Below, piece after piece: positions 31,948-41,221 of a stretch of DNA of 64,000 nucleotides. The position numbers and the translations under genes are program-made. This DNA comes from UBA5796 sp040752455 (GTDB lineage Bacteria > Chloroflexota > Anaerolineae > Anaerolineales > Villigracilaceae): NCBI GenBank assembly GCA_049324115.1, contig JBMOMN010000021.1:39467-103466 (forward strand), given 5' to 3'. The notes under the pieces were generated by a model. That model saw only the letters and a program-made list of their open reading frames with translations. It ran no database searches and was not told the origin of the DNA. Within the stretch, counting starts at the first letter, position 1. Each line of letters begins with the position of its first letter.

Positions 31948-32883
31948 ATGTTACACGCGCCTGTGCCGTTGCACATCCCGGACGGGTTCCTGAACCTGGC
32001 CATTGCGATCCTCTTCTGGCTTTTGACGGCTTCGATGATCGCCGTCGCGCTTTCCAAAACGAACAAGTCCCTCGGTGAAAAGCAGGTCCCGCTGATGGGT
32101 GTGATGGCGGCTTTCATATTCGCGGCCCAGATGCTCAACTTCCCGGTCGCGGGCGGGACCTCCGGCCACTTCCTCGGCGGGGCGCTGGCCGCCATCGTGC
32201 TCGGACCCTGGGCCGGGATCCTGGTCCTGACGGCGGTCATTGGCGTCCAGGCGCTGCTCTTCCAAGACGGCGGCCTGCTGGTGATGGGGGCCAACATCTT
32301 CAACATGGGCGTGCTGACCGCAGTGATCGGCTTCGGCCTGTACCGCACGGTGAGCGGACGCGGCAAGATCACCCGCCTGGCCGTCTCGGGTGTCGCCGCC
32401 TGGCTCTCGACAATCGCCTCCGCACTCCTGACAGCCCTGCAACTCTGGTTGAGCGGCACTTCCCGGCTGGAGATCGTCGTCCCGGCCATGCTGGGCGTGC
32501 ATCTCCTGATCGGGATCGGCGAAGCGGTCATCACGGTCGCCGCGCTGGCCTTCATCGAACGGACCCGCCCCGACCTGCTCGACGCTGAAAAAATTGCGGC
32601 CAGCGGCGGGCGCGGCTGGATCTACGTTGGGATCGCGGTCTCGCTGCTGGCTGTGTTCCTGTCGCCGCTGGCCTCCGCCTCGCCCGACGGCCTGGAGCGG
32701 GTGGCCGAAGACATGGGTTTCCTGCGCCTGGGACAAACCGCGCCCTACCAAATCCTGCCGGATTACACCATCCCCTTCCTGGGCGGGACGGCCCTCTCGA
32801 CGATTGCCGCCGGAGCGGTCGGCGCGCTGGTCGTGCTGGGACTGGTGATCCTGCTGGGCCGCAGCCTGCGCAAGACCCGCTAA
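31948..32883 (+). CDS. cbiM: CbiM-type cobalt/nickel ECF transporter component with fused PDGLE (CbiN-like) domain
   Basis: Integral membrane substrate-capture subunit (311 residues). The CbiM core begins HIPDGFLN and has about seven helices; the C-terminal part carries LASASPDGLERVAEDMGF, the PDGLE domain that replaces CbiN. In this family the metal is held by the N-terminal Met amine and His2, so MHIPDG at the very N-terminus matters. Here the ATG with a good RBS (AAGAGG, 6 nt) gives an 8-residue extension (MLHAPVPL), while an in-frame TTG at 31969 would restore MHIPDGFL but lacks an RBS. Confidence 0.88.
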   Translation: MLHAPVPLHIPDGFLNLAIAILFWLLTASMIAVALSKTNKSLGEKQVPLMGVMAAFIFAAQMLNFPVAGGTSGHFLGGALAAIVLGPWAGILVLTAVIGVQALLFQDGGLLVMGANIFNMGVLTAVIGFGLYRTVSGRGKITRLAVSGVAAWLSTIASALLTALQLWLSGTSRLEIVVPAMLGVHLLIGIGEAVITVAALAFIERTRPDLLDAEKIAASGGRGWIYVGIAVSLLAVFLSPLASASPDGLERVAEDMGFLRLGQTAPYQILPDYTIPFLGGTALSTIAAGAVGALVVLGLVILLGRSLRKTR

Positions 32884-33048
32884 CATCCGCTTATCCGCTT
32901 CATAATCCGTTTCGCATCCGCTTATCCGTTTCATAATCCGTTTGCCATCCGTTTATCCGCTTCATAATCCGTTTACCATCCGTTTATCCGTTTATCCGTT
33001 TATCCGTTTCATAATCCGTTGCCCAATCCGTTGCCCAATCCGTTACCC
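32884..33048 (+). repeat. tandem ATCCG(T/C)TT repeat between cbiM and cbiQ
   Basis: About 165 nt made almost wholly of ATCCGTTT, ATCCGCTT and CATAATCCGTTT words, arranged partly as a 30-bp higher-order unit. It lies within the operon; no normal RBS precedes cbiQ. The frame upstream of cbiQ stays open through it, but the encoded Pro/Ile/Arg-rich stretch is not a plausible N-terminus. Confidence 0.7.
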
Positions 33049-33049
33049 A

Positions 33050-33844
33050 ATGCACATCCACGCCTTCGACCGTTACCACGCCCACGAAAGCCTGATCCAC
33101 CGCCTCGACCCGCGCGTCAAGGTGGCCGTGACGGTGGCCTTCATCCTGTCCAACGCCCTGCTGCCGGACGGGGCGTGGCTGGCTTTCCTCGTCGCCTGGC
33201 TGGTGCTGCTGCTCGCCAACGACCAGTCGCGCCTCGGGTTGGGATACACCTTCACGCGCTCGTTCGTAGCCTTGCCGTTCGCCCTGGCTGCGGTCAGCGC
33301 CGTCTTCTCGCCGCTCGGCCGCCCGCTGGCCGAATGGCATGTCCTCGGCCTGAGCCTCGTCCCGACCGATTTCGGCCTGGTGCGCTTCTTCAGCATCCTC
33401 GCCCGATCGTGGCTCTCGGTGCAGATGGCGATCCTGCTGGTCGCCACCACCCAATTCCCCGACCTGATCCACGCCTTCGAGCACCTGCGCGTGCCGCGCT
33501 CGCTGACCACCATCGTCGCCTTCCTTTACCGTTACCTGTTCGTGCTCACCGACGAGGCCTACCGTCTGCTCAGGGCCAGGCAGTCGCGTTCGGCGGCCGC
33601 GCCAGGCCAGAGGTCCGGGCGGAACGTGCTGTGGCGCGCCGGGGTGACGGGCAGCATGGCCGGTCAACTCTTCCTGCGCAGTTACGAACGCTCCGACCGC
33701 ATCTACAACGCCATGCTGGCCCGCGGCTACACCGGCCACCTGCGCACCCTCAATCCGCACGTCATGTCCCGCCGCGATTGGCTGGTGCTGGGACTGGCGC
33801 TCGCGTCCCTTTTACTCACCCAACTTGTTGGATGGATACGCTGA
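33050..33844 (+). CDS. cbiQ: energy-coupling factor transporter transmembrane protein CbiQ
   Basis: Transmembrane coupling subunit (264 residues) of the cobalt/nickel ECF importer. It starts MHIHAFDRYHAHESLIHRLDPRVK, the usual CbiQ N-terminus, which is why the ATG at 33050 is preferred to an upstream frame running through the repeat. Further landmarks are AFLYRYLFVLTDEAYRLLRAR and the coupling motif NAMLARGYTG that docks the ATPase. Its stop codon overlaps the cbiO ATG (TGATG). Confidence 0.9.
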   Translation: MHIHAFDRYHAHESLIHRLDPRVKVAVTVAFILSNALLPDGAWLAFLVAWLVLLLANDQSRLGLGYTFTRSFVALPFALAAVSAVFSPLGRPLAEWHVLGLSLVPTDFGLVRFFSILARSWLSVQMAILLVATTQFPDLIHAFEHLRVPRSLTTIVAFLYRYLFVLTDEAYRLLRARQSRSAAAPGQRSGRNVLWRAGVTGSMAGQLFLRSYERSDRIYNAMLARGYTGHLRTLNPHVMSRRDWLVLGLALASLLLTQLVGWIR

Positions 33845-34602
33845 TGCCCGTCAAACATTTGCCCGATTTCGATTTCAAGATGCCGGAGTGCGAAGGCGAC
33901 GTGCTCCAGGTGATGGACCTGCACTTTGCCTACCCCGACGGCCACGTGGCCCTGCGCGGGGTCAGCCTGAACCTGTGCGAGGGGGATAAAGTGGCCCTGG
34001 TCGGGCCGAACGGGGCCGGGAAATCCACCCTGATGCTGCACCTGAACGGGATCCTGGCCGGGCGGGGCGGACTCACCGTGGCCGGCCTGCCGCTAAATGA
34101 GCCGAACCTGCCCCTGGTGCGCGCCCTGGTCGGGCTGGTCTTCCAGAACCCGGACGACCAGCTCTTCTCCCCGACGGTCTTCGAGGACGTGGCCTTCGGC
34201 CCGCTGCACATGGGCCTGCCCGAAGATGAAGTCCGCCGCCGGGTGGACGAGGCGCTGCAAGCGGTCGGGATGGGCGGTTTCGGGGACAGGCTGTCGCACC
34301 ACCTGAGCGTGGGGCAGAAGAAGCGCATCGCCATTGCCACCGTGCTTTCGATGCGCCCGCAGATCCTGGTGCTCGACGAACCCTCGGCCGGCCTCGACCC
34401 GCGCGCCCGGCGCTCGCTGATCAACCTGCTGCGCGACCTGCCGATCACCATGCTGGTCTCGACCCACGACCTGCTGATGGTGCGCGAACTCTTCCCGCGC
34501 ATGGTCATCATGGACGAGGGCCAGATCGTGGCCGACGGCTTGACCGCCGAGTTGCTGGCCGATGGGGATTTGCTCGAAGCGCACGGGTTGGAAAAGCCGT
34601 GA
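33844..34602 (+). CDS. cbiO: energy-coupling factor ATPase CbiO
   Basis: ATPase of the cobalt/nickel ECF importer, 252 residues from the ATG that overlaps the cbiQ stop; an in-frame ATG at 33832 is possible. Walker A GPNGAGKST, Q-loop FQNPDDQLFSPTVFEDVAFGP (the CbiO/EcfA hallmark), signature LSVGQKKRIAIA and Walker B ILVLDEPSAGLD are all present. A bidirectional terminator follows at 34671-34706. Confidence 0.93.
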   Translation: MPVKHLPDFDFKMPECEGDVLQVMDLHFAYPDGHVALRGVSLNLCEGDKVALVGPNGAGKSTLMLHLNGILAGRGGLTVAGLPLNEPNLPLVRALVGLVFQNPDDQLFSPTVFEDVAFGPLHMGLPEDEVRRRVDEALQAVGMGGFGDRLSHHLSVGQKKRIAIATVLSMRPQILVLDEPSAGLDPRARRSLINLLRDLPITMLVSTHDLLMVRELFPRMVIMDEGQIVADGLTAELLADGDLLEAHGLEKP

Positions 34603-34670
34603 GTGGAACGTGTTACGTGTTGCGTCGTGAAAACGTAGTAATGGCTTCGGTCGTTCGGCTAAAGCTACAA

Positions 34671-34706
34671 AAATAAGCGCCTCTGAACCTCAGAGGCGCT
34701 TATTTT
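34671..34706. terminator. bidirectional Rho-independent terminator between cbiO and metK
   Basis: A perfect 16-bp stem (AAATAAGCGCCTCTGA with its complement) closed by a 3-nt ACC loop, with a T-run on one side and an A-run on the other. It sits between two convergent genes and can end both messages. Confidence 0.85.
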
Positions 34707-34712
34707 GTCAAG

Positions 34713-34775
34713 ACTTCGGAAATCTTTTTCGGAGCTGGCTTGGCCGTAATGTTTTTTGGAAGATTTCCGAAGTCT
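34713..34775. repeat. inverted repeat AGACTTCGGAAATCTT
   Basis: AGACTTCGGAAATCTT is mirrored by AAGATTTCCGAAGTCT about 30 nt on. The words (ACTTCGGAA, TTCCGAAGT) match the hairpin in the 116-bp repeats at 59571-59995. Confidence 0.55.
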
Positions 34776-34785
34776 CTTCCTGGCG

Positions 34786-36015
<1,230 letters not shown>

Positions 36016-36039
36016 GAAGTTTCACCTCTCTTAAATTGG

Positions 36040-36069
36040 ATTGCCCTTCCGGTATCTCGAAAGGGCAAT
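36040..36069 (-). promoter_or_regulatory. hairpin between the SAM riboswitch and metK (expression platform)
   Basis: A 9-bp stem (ATTGCCCTT/AAGGGCAAT, 12-nt loop) lies between the riboswitch aptamer and the metK RBS. It is not followed by a T-run, so it may act on translation or as part of an antiterminator switch rather than as a plain terminator. Confidence 0.45.
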
Positions 36070-36088
36070 TGCACGATGCTCGGCTGCC

Positions 36089-36191
36089 CTCTCATCTTCC
36101 AGAAACATCCTGCCGGAATTGGCACCTTCCACGCGCTCGTGGGGTTGCCGAGGCTTCGCAGGGCCGGTCCCTCCGCCTCTCTGGATAAGAG
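36089..36191 (-). promoter_or_regulatory. SAM-I (S-box) riboswitch upstream of metK
   Basis: On the minus strand the sequence runs CTCTTATCCAGAGAGGCGGA, GGGACCGGCCCTGCGAAGCC, CGGCAACC, GGTGCCAATTCCGGCAGG and closes with GATGAGAG, which pairs with CTCTTATC to form P1. These are the conserved blocks of the SAM-I aptamer in the right order and spacing. It binds S-adenosylmethionine and would lower metK expression. Confidence 0.95.
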
Positions 36192-36296
36192 TGCCGTATT
36201 GGGCTGTTTGAATGTCGCCGCGGATAATACCACAGGAAAACTTGAGCGTCAACACGGCGCGGTTTGCAAATCCAAAAGGGCCAATCGTCGAAATAA

Positions 36297-36324
36297 AGAG
36301 ACCCCGACCAGGTCGGGGCCTCTT
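36297..36324 (-). terminator. Rho-independent terminator after the FGE-fold lipoprotein gene
   Basis: On the minus strand AGAGGCCCCGACC pairs with GGTCGGGGTCTCT and is followed by TTTATTT, starting 19 nt after the stop codon of the lipoprotein gene. It separates that gene from the metK riboswitch. Confidence 0.8.
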
Positions 36325-36342
36325 ACGTCGAGGGGAAACGGT

Positions 36343-37272
36343 TTAGTTGTCGGTCACGCAGCGGAAGCCGATGTGGTTGCCGGATTCGCCCAGGTAGGCG
36401 TCCGAGCCGCTGGAGGCCTCGAAGTCCGGGCCTTCGGCGAAGCCGCGGTTGGCCAGGCGGATGTCGAACTCGCCGTCCTTCCACGAACCGCCGCGGATCA
36501 CGCGCCGGAAGCCGTTCTTGGCCTTCTGCGGACCGGGCGGGTTCGTCCCGCCGGCCACGGCGTAGTAACCGGGATCGTAATAGTCAGCCACCCACTCCCA
36601 GACGTTGCCGGACAAATCCAGCACGCCGAAGACGCTGGCTCCCGACGGGTACTGGCCCACCGGGGAGGTATCCGCCACAAGGAAGTTGTAATTGGCGCGG
36701 GACGAATCCGGGCGTTCTTCGCCCCAGGGCCAGGTGCGGTAGTCGCTGCCGCGGGCGGCGTATTCCCACTCGGCCTCGGTCGGCAGGCGGCGGCCGGCCC
36801 ATTCGCAGTAAGTCTTGGCGTCACCCCAGCCCACGTTGACCACCGGGTAGTTGTCGTAGGCGGCGTTGGAGAAGTAATCCGCGTGGGTGGCCGACTGGAA
36901 GGTGCGCGGCGGCTCGCAGACCCCCGCGTTGACGCACAGCTTGTACATGGCGTTGGTGACCTCGACCCGGTCCATCCAGAAGGCCTTCATGGTGACGCTG
37001 TGGTCGGGGCCTTCGTCGGGCTGGGCTTTGGTGTCCACGCCTCCCATGCGGAAGGTGCCGGCCGGGACGTAAACCTGCGGCATCCCGTCTATGTCTGCAA
37101 CGCGCTCCTCGCCGGGGTCGAAGTCCTGGCTGGAGGGTTTGGCAGTGGCGTTGGCAACTGCGGCAGTTGGGGCAGCGGTGGGCAGTGAGATGGCGGTTGG
37201 GGCTGCACTCCCCGTCCCGCAGGCCTGCAAGGCCAGGGCAACTATAAATAAGAAGGGTATTAGTTTTTTCAT
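36343..37272 (-). CDS. formylglycine-enzyme-fold (SUMF1/FGE-sulfatase) lipoprotein
   Basis: Exported lipoprotein of 309 residues: signal peptide with lipobox LALQACG (Cys18), an Ala/Thr/Pro linker, then an FGE-sulfatase domain (VYVPAGTFRMGG, FWMDRVEVTNAMYKLCV, GRRLPTEAEWEYAARG, GVLDLSGNVWEWVADYYD, RVIRGGSWKDG, HIGFRCV). Bacterial members often lack sulfatase-activating chemistry and serve as binding or structural modules; no sulfatase is next to it. It has the same fold as the DGR target's C-terminus but no match to the template repeat. RBS GGAGGA precedes the start; a terminator follows. Confidence 0.88.
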   Translation of the reverse strand: MKKLIPFLFIVALALQACGTGSAAPTAISLPTAAPTAAVANATAKPSSQDFDPGEERVADIDGMPQVYVPAGTFRMGGVDTKAQPDEGPDHSVTMKAFWMDRVEVTNAMYKLCVNAGVCEPPRTFQSATHADYFSNAAYDNYPVVNVGWGDAKTYCEWAGRRLPTEAEWEYAARGSDYRTWPWGEERPDSSRANYNFLVADTSPVGQYPSGASVFGVLDLSGNVWEWVADYYDPGYYAVAGGTNPPGPQKAKNGFRRVIRGGSWKDGEFDIRLANRGFAEGPDFEASSGSDAYLGESGNHIGFRCVTDN

Positions 37273-37370
37273 CTTTGTTCCTCCGTGGATGATAGTTGCC
37301 CTTAGTTTACTTGACAGGTACGTATAGATTAATCACCCATTTGTCCAACCTTACAAATTTGATAAGTGCG

Positions 37371-38597
37371 TCAGCGCACGAAATCCAGCGCGTATTGGGC
37401 GTCGGGGTAGCCGGGGCGCTCCTCCAGCGCCTTTTGCCAGAGCGCAACGGCTCCGCCGGTATCTCCCTGGCGGTACAGCCCCCAGCCTTTCCAGAGCAGG
37501 GCTTCTTCGGAATTGGGCGTGCGCTGCAAGGCGTAATCCGCCAGCGTGAGCAGGTCTTCGGTGCGGAAAGCGTGGAAGTAAGCCAGGAACGGCCCGAACT
37601 GGTAACGCAACATGCGCTGCGGCAGCCCTATCTGGCGGGCGGAATCGTAGGCCTGGGCGGCCTCGGTGTACCGCTCCAGGGCCACCAGGTTCGTCCCCAG
37701 GTTGAACCAGGCGAAAGCGTCATCGGGATCCGAGGCGGCCGCGGCTTCGGAGGCGGCCAGCGCGCTTTGACGGTTCCCGGCCGGGTCCCAGTCTGCTCCG
37801 AGGATCTCCCGCAGCCGGGATTCCTGTTCGGGCAGGTAGATCAGCATGTAGACCCGGTTGAACGGTTCCCAGTTGGCGTCCAGTTTTTCGTAGCCGAGGG
37901 TCAGGTTCGCCCCGTGGAACGAATCCTGCACGGTGAAGGTGCGGGAGGCGTCGTCGTAGCCGGTGAGCAACAGGTAATGGGCGGCCCACAGGTCGTCGTT
38001 GGGCCAGAAGGGGTCGTCGAAGGTGAAGACCTCCTCGATGATGACCGGGAAACCGGCGGCCAGCAGGCGCTTGAGCAGGGCCAGGTCGCCGTTGACGCGG
38101 TACTCGGCCCGCAGCCAGCCGGCGAAGTTGCGCACCCAATAGGCCATCTCCTCGGGGTTGACGTTGCGGTCTTCGGGGATGGGCTTGATCACATTCGAGA
38201 TGTCGGATTGGCCCCCGTCCCAGCCGTAATAGCGCAGGGCCATCGTCAGGGTGGCCGGGCCGCAGTTGTTGATGCTTTGCAGCTCGTAGGCGGGCGCTTC
38301 GAGGGAGATGGAGGCGGGCAGGGGGACCAGCGTGGGCGTGGAGACGGCGGTGGGCGACGCGCCCGGCTGCGTTTCGGGACCCGGAGGCCGGGTGGCCGTT
38401 GAAGCGGGAGTCGGCGGCCCGGAAGTGACCGGACGCGCTGTCGGCACTGGCCCGGCAGGCTGGACCACGCCGCGCAGGTAGGTCCTGGCGAGGTCTATCC
38501 GCCAATCCACGCGGGTTTTGACGTAGGGGATCTGGTAAACGAGCAGGGCCAGGACGGCGAACCCGGCCGAACTGATAAAAAGTTTGCGTTTCGACAT
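37371..38597 (-). CDS. C39-like peptidase domain protein with TPRs
   Basis: A 408-residue protein with an N-terminal transmembrane/signal segment (about 8-24), a Pro/Thr-rich linker (about 46-95), a papain-like C39_2 domain with Cys112 (SINNCGPATLTMALRYYG), His207 (AAHYLLLTGYDD) and Asp225 (VQDSFHG), and C-terminal tetratricopeptide repeats (about 285-405). It is probably an extracytoplasmic cysteine peptidase or peptidase-like protein; substrate unknown. No transporter gene lies next to it, so it is not an ABC-type bacteriocin processor. It stands alone. Confidence 0.8.
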   Translation of the reverse strand: MSKRKLFISSAGFAVLALLVYQIPYVKTRVDWRIDLARTYLRGVVQPAGPVPTARPVTSGPPTPASTATRPPGPETQPGASPTAVSTPTLVPLPASISLEAPAYELQSINNCGPATLTMALRYYGWDGGQSDISNVIKPIPEDRNVNPEEMAYWVRNFAGWLRAEYRVNGDLALLKRLLAAGFPVIIEEVFTFDDPFWPNDDLWAAHYLLLTGYDDASRTFTVQDSFHGANLTLGYEKLDANWEPFNRVYMLIYLPEQESRLREILGADWDPAGNRQSALAASEAAAASDPDDAFAWFNLGTNLVALERYTEAAQAYDSARQIGLPQRMLRYQFGPFLAYFHAFRTEDLLTLADYALQRTPNSEEALLWKGWGLYRQGDTGGAVALWQKALEERPGYPDAQYALDFVR

Positions 38598-38661
38598 GCG
38601 GACAGTGTAACACTCCGGGCTTAAAAATAGATGACTCGGCAGGTCGTTTGATGGGGTGTTG

Positions 38662-38750
38662 GGTGCGTCGCACCTTGTTTATTGGGTTGGCCCCCAGGCC
38701 AAAAGTATCCCGTTTGAGGGATATAGCTAACCAGTCTGGTGCGACGCACT
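38662..38750. repeat. MITE-like element with GGTGCGTCGCACC ends, copy 1
   Basis: 89-bp element bounded by GGTGCGTCGCACC and GGTGCGACGCACT, which are inverted copies and also near-palindromes themselves. Its interior holds ATCCCGTTTGAGGGAT-like words. A similar element lies at 42907-42996. Confidence 0.55.
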
Positions 38751-39731
38751 CGCGGCCCACTCGCGGACGCGTTCGAGCAGTTCGGGCAGGGGGCGCAGGT
38801 CGGCCACCGGCACAGACTGGTTCTTGGTTTGCGTTTTGCTGTACTGGAAGACCCGGCTGCCGGAGGCGATCGGGTCGGCCCGGCGGCGGAACTCGTCGTG
38901 GCTGAGGTAGCCGGTCAGGTAAATGTCCATCCCATAGACCCAGATGTTGCCCCACTCGTGCGGGCTGACGACCCGCGTCTCGCCGCGGTTGGGGCTGTGG
39001 ATCCCGATCCGGGCTTCGGGCGGGCGATCCACGTGGATGCAGGACAGACTGTAAAAGTCGGGGGGCAGGGAGAGGCGTTCGAGCGGGGGCAGGCAGAGGC
39101 TCCGGGTGATGAACTGGCGCTCGGAATCCTGCCCGCCGAGTTCGACCGTCACCGCTTCGGCGCACTCGCTTTTGAGGGCCAGCGGCCCCATCGAAGCCCA
39201 GGCCTGCGGGCGGGACCAGTCCTTCTCGAAGGGGTGGATCAGGTAGAGCGGCTGTCCGGCCTGGCGGGCGGCCTGGATGTCCTCCTGCGAGTTGGTGGTC
39301 AGGCCGAGCAGGAAAGCGAAAATGTACAGGTCGCCGTCGAGGTGGCTCTCGGAAGCAAACTGGTCGGAGGGGATCAGGGCCGGGGCGCGCAGCAGCAATC
39401 CGGGCCGCCGGCGGACCTCGGTGATCTGCTTGCGGCGGGAGATGATGAAGGTTTTGATGTCGCAGCGGTGACCGCCGAGGGCCACGTCGTAGCGGTCGGG
39501 TTCGGTGAAAGGGGTGGCGCCTTTCACGTCGAAGGGGACGTCTTGCCCGCCCAGGTAACGCCGGAAGGCCAGCTCCACCGCCACCCCGCCGACGATGCGG
39601 CGCAGGCGGGAGTAGAGCGAGCCGCTCATGCGGTCGTAGGTGTACGGCAGCGAACGGACGGCGTAGGCGATCCCGCCTTCGGTCAGGTCGGGGGTGTAGG
39701 GGAGGCGGAGGAGGTCGGGAGGGGTGAGCAT
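38727..39731 (-). CDS. hypothetical protein, possible PD-(D/E)XK nuclease fold
   Basis: A 334-residue protein I do not recognise by family. No signal peptide or transmembrane helix. Between residues 53 and 93 there is a spacing of acidic residues and a lysine (Glu53, Asp82 in PDRYDVAL, Asp91-Ile-Lys93) that fits a PD-(D/E)XK nuclease core, as found in restriction and repair enzymes. It is downstream of a methyltransferase/YhcG nuclease pair on the same strand, separated by a small membrane protein and a CAGT-rich repeat, so a link with that cluster is possible but unproven. Confidence 0.55.
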   Translation of the reverse strand: MLTPPDLLRLPYTPDLTEGGIAYAVRSLPYTYDRMSGSLYSRLRRIVGGVAVELAFRRYLGGQDVPFDVKGATPFTEPDRYDVALGGHRCDIKTFIISRRKQITEVRRRPGLLLRAPALIPSDQFASESHLDGDLYIFAFLLGLTTNSQEDIQAARQAGQPLYLIHPFEKDWSRPQAWASMGPLALKSECAEAVTVELGGQDSERQFITRSLCLPPLERLSLPPDFYSLSCIHVDRPPEARIGIHSPNRGETRVVSPHEWGNIWVYGMDIYLTGYLSHDEFRRRADPIASGSRVFQYSKTQTKNQSVPVADLRPLPELLERVREWAASASHQTG

Positions 39732-39787
39732 TTACAGTGGGCAGTAATCAGTAATCAGTGATCAGTATTCAGTGATCAGTGGGCAGT
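39732..39787. repeat. CAGTNATCAGT direct repeats
   Basis: A run of GGGCAGT, AATCAGT, GATCAGT and ATTCAGT words separates the possible nuclease gene from the small membrane-protein gene. The same words form the hairpin at 50913-50957. Confidence 0.55.
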
Positions 39788-39789
39788 TG

Positions 39790-40122
39790 TTACTTTTTCT
39801 TCTGTGGCGGGCGGGTCATCCAATAAAAGATCATCAGGATAGAGAGAAACAAAAAGCCAATGAAGATCATTGCTCCATTATGCGCGACAAGAATTCCGAT
39901 CACCAAAATTCCAATTGCAATAATGGCGAAAATCAGCCACACAATCATAGGCGACAGGGGTGTCGCGTTGCCTTTATTGCCCGCGTAAACCGGGTTGTAT
40001 TTCCAGTCGGGTGCATTCTTCCACGGGGCGCGGCCGTCTCCGTAACCCCGGTTCTTGTGCTCCCATTCGATCCGTTGGATGTAATCTTCGGTCATGGAAG
40101 GTTGGTTGGATTTTTTAGCCAC
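39790..40122 (-). CDS. small protein with two transmembrane helices, unknown function
   Basis: 110 residues from a GTG that has AGGAGG 5 nt upstream; a longer frame to 40164 overlaps the preceding gene and is not needed. The N-terminal half is polar and Trp/Asn-rich (YGDGRAPWKNAPDWKYNP); the C-terminal half contains two hydrophobic helices (about 58-78 and 82-101) and a lysine-rich tail. No family recognised. It follows the YhcG-type nuclease gene by 25 nt and is probably co-transcribed. Confidence 0.6.
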   Translation of the reverse strand: MAKKSNQPSMTEDYIQRIEWEHKNRGYGDGRAPWKNAPDWKYNPVYAGNKGNATPLSPMIVWLIFAIIAIGILVIGILVAHNGAMIFIGFLFLSILMIFYWMTRPPQKKK

Positions 40123-40147
40123 AGATGCCTCCTGGATAGAGTCTAAA

Positions 40148-41218
40148 TTATGATTTGCGGACACGGTATGTGGCGTGTTGTTCCATAATTCTGCGCCGCT
40201 GACGGTCTATTTCCGCAGCCAGTTCTTCTTCGCTGGGTAAAACCAAACGATATCTGGATGCAAAAATCTGCTCACTGTCTTTTAGGACCGAATATTTCAC
40301 AACGGTTTCATCCTGCGCTGAACAGAGGATGATGCCTATGGTGGGGTTATCATCCTCGCCACGCTTCAAATCGTCGAACATGCGTACATACATATCCATT
40401 TGCCCTATATCTTGATGAGAAAGTTTGCCTGATTTCAGGTCAATTAGTACGAAGCACTTGAGCAGATAGTTGTAGAACACCAGGTCAATGTAAAAATGAC
40501 TGGTCTCGGTACTGATGCGGAATTGCCGCCCGATATACGCAAACCCTTTCCCAAATTCCAGCAAAAATCGTTGAAGATTGTTGATGATCGCGGTTTCCAA
40601 TTCCCTTTCGGAGAATTCAACGGTTTCAGGAATTTGTAAGAATTCCAGTACGTACGGGTCTTTGATGAATTCGGCAGGGTATTGCCTTTCAAAGCCGTGT
40701 TCTTTGATCAGCGCGGTTTTCTTGTCAGGGGACATCAATAGGCGTTCGTAGTAAAGTGAATGAATATTGCGTTCCAGTTGGCGGGTACTCCAATTTTGCT
40801 CGGCGGTCTCCCGAAGGTAGTAATCACGCGCCAAGGGATTTTCCACACGCATGATCAAGCGATAGTGGGTCCAGGTTAAAAGGCTACGCGCTGCGTAGCT
40901 ATTTGTCAATTCTCTACGCGGCGCGTAGAGTTTTTCTTCGGGGAAAGTCAGATAGAATTGCCTGAAGTTCCATAGATTGGAAACCGCGAACCCTTTACCA
41001 AACTCGGAAGTCAAACGCTTGGACAATTCCTTGATAATTGCCCTGCCATATTCTGCCCGATCTGCGCCGTTCTGCTCCTCTTCCACAATACGACGCCCTA
41101 TCTGCCAGTAGGCTTCCACCATGGCAAAATTGACGGCTGTGTAAGCATTTCCACGCGCTCGGGCAAGGATGTTGCGGACATCGTCGAAAAAAGTGGAAGC
41201 AATTGTGTTGGGACTCAT
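40148..41218 (-). CDS. YhcG-type (DUF1016) PD-(D/E)XK nuclease domain protein
   Basis: A 356-residue protein with the DUF1016 N-terminal domain (about 10-180, with NFAMVEAYWQIGRRIVEEEQ and NLWNFRQFYLTFPE) and a C-terminal PD-(D/E)XK nuclease domain (about 185-340). The catalytic elements are FYIDLVFYN with its Asp and FVLIDLKSGKL with the D-x-K. Family members accompany type I restriction systems and defence islands, or act in genome maintenance. It starts 3 nt after the methyltransferase stop, so both form one operon. AT content is higher than the surroundings, hinting at transfer. Confidence 0.88.
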   Translation of the reverse strand: MSPNTIASTFFDDVRNILARARGNAYTAVNFAMVEAYWQIGRRIVEEEQNGADRAEYGRAIIKELSKRLTSEFGKGFAVSNLWNFRQFYLTFPEEKLYAPRRELTNSYAARSLLTWTHYRLIMRVENPLARDYYLRETAEQNWSTRQLERNIHSLYYERLLMSPDKKTALIKEHGFERQYPAEFIKDPYVLEFLQIPETVEFSERELETAIINNLQRFLLEFGKGFAYIGRQFRISTETSHFYIDLVFYNYLLKCFVLIDLKSGKLSHQDIGQMDMYVRMFDDLKRGEDDNPTIGIILCSAQDETVVKYSVLKDSEQIFASRYRLVLPSEEELAAEIDRQRRRIMEQHATYRVRKS

Positions 41219-41221
41219 CGT

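Noticed and set aside
33019..33843. CbiO start far upstream, overlapping cbiQ
   Set aside because: The extra sequence is the shadow of cbiQ in another frame; the TGATG overlap gives a normal CbiO N-terminus.
36343..37272. Second DGR target (another FGE-fold protein)
   Set aside because: Its C-terminal coding sequence (RVIRGGSWKDG onwards) does not match the template repeat at nucleotide level; the similarity is only the shared fold.
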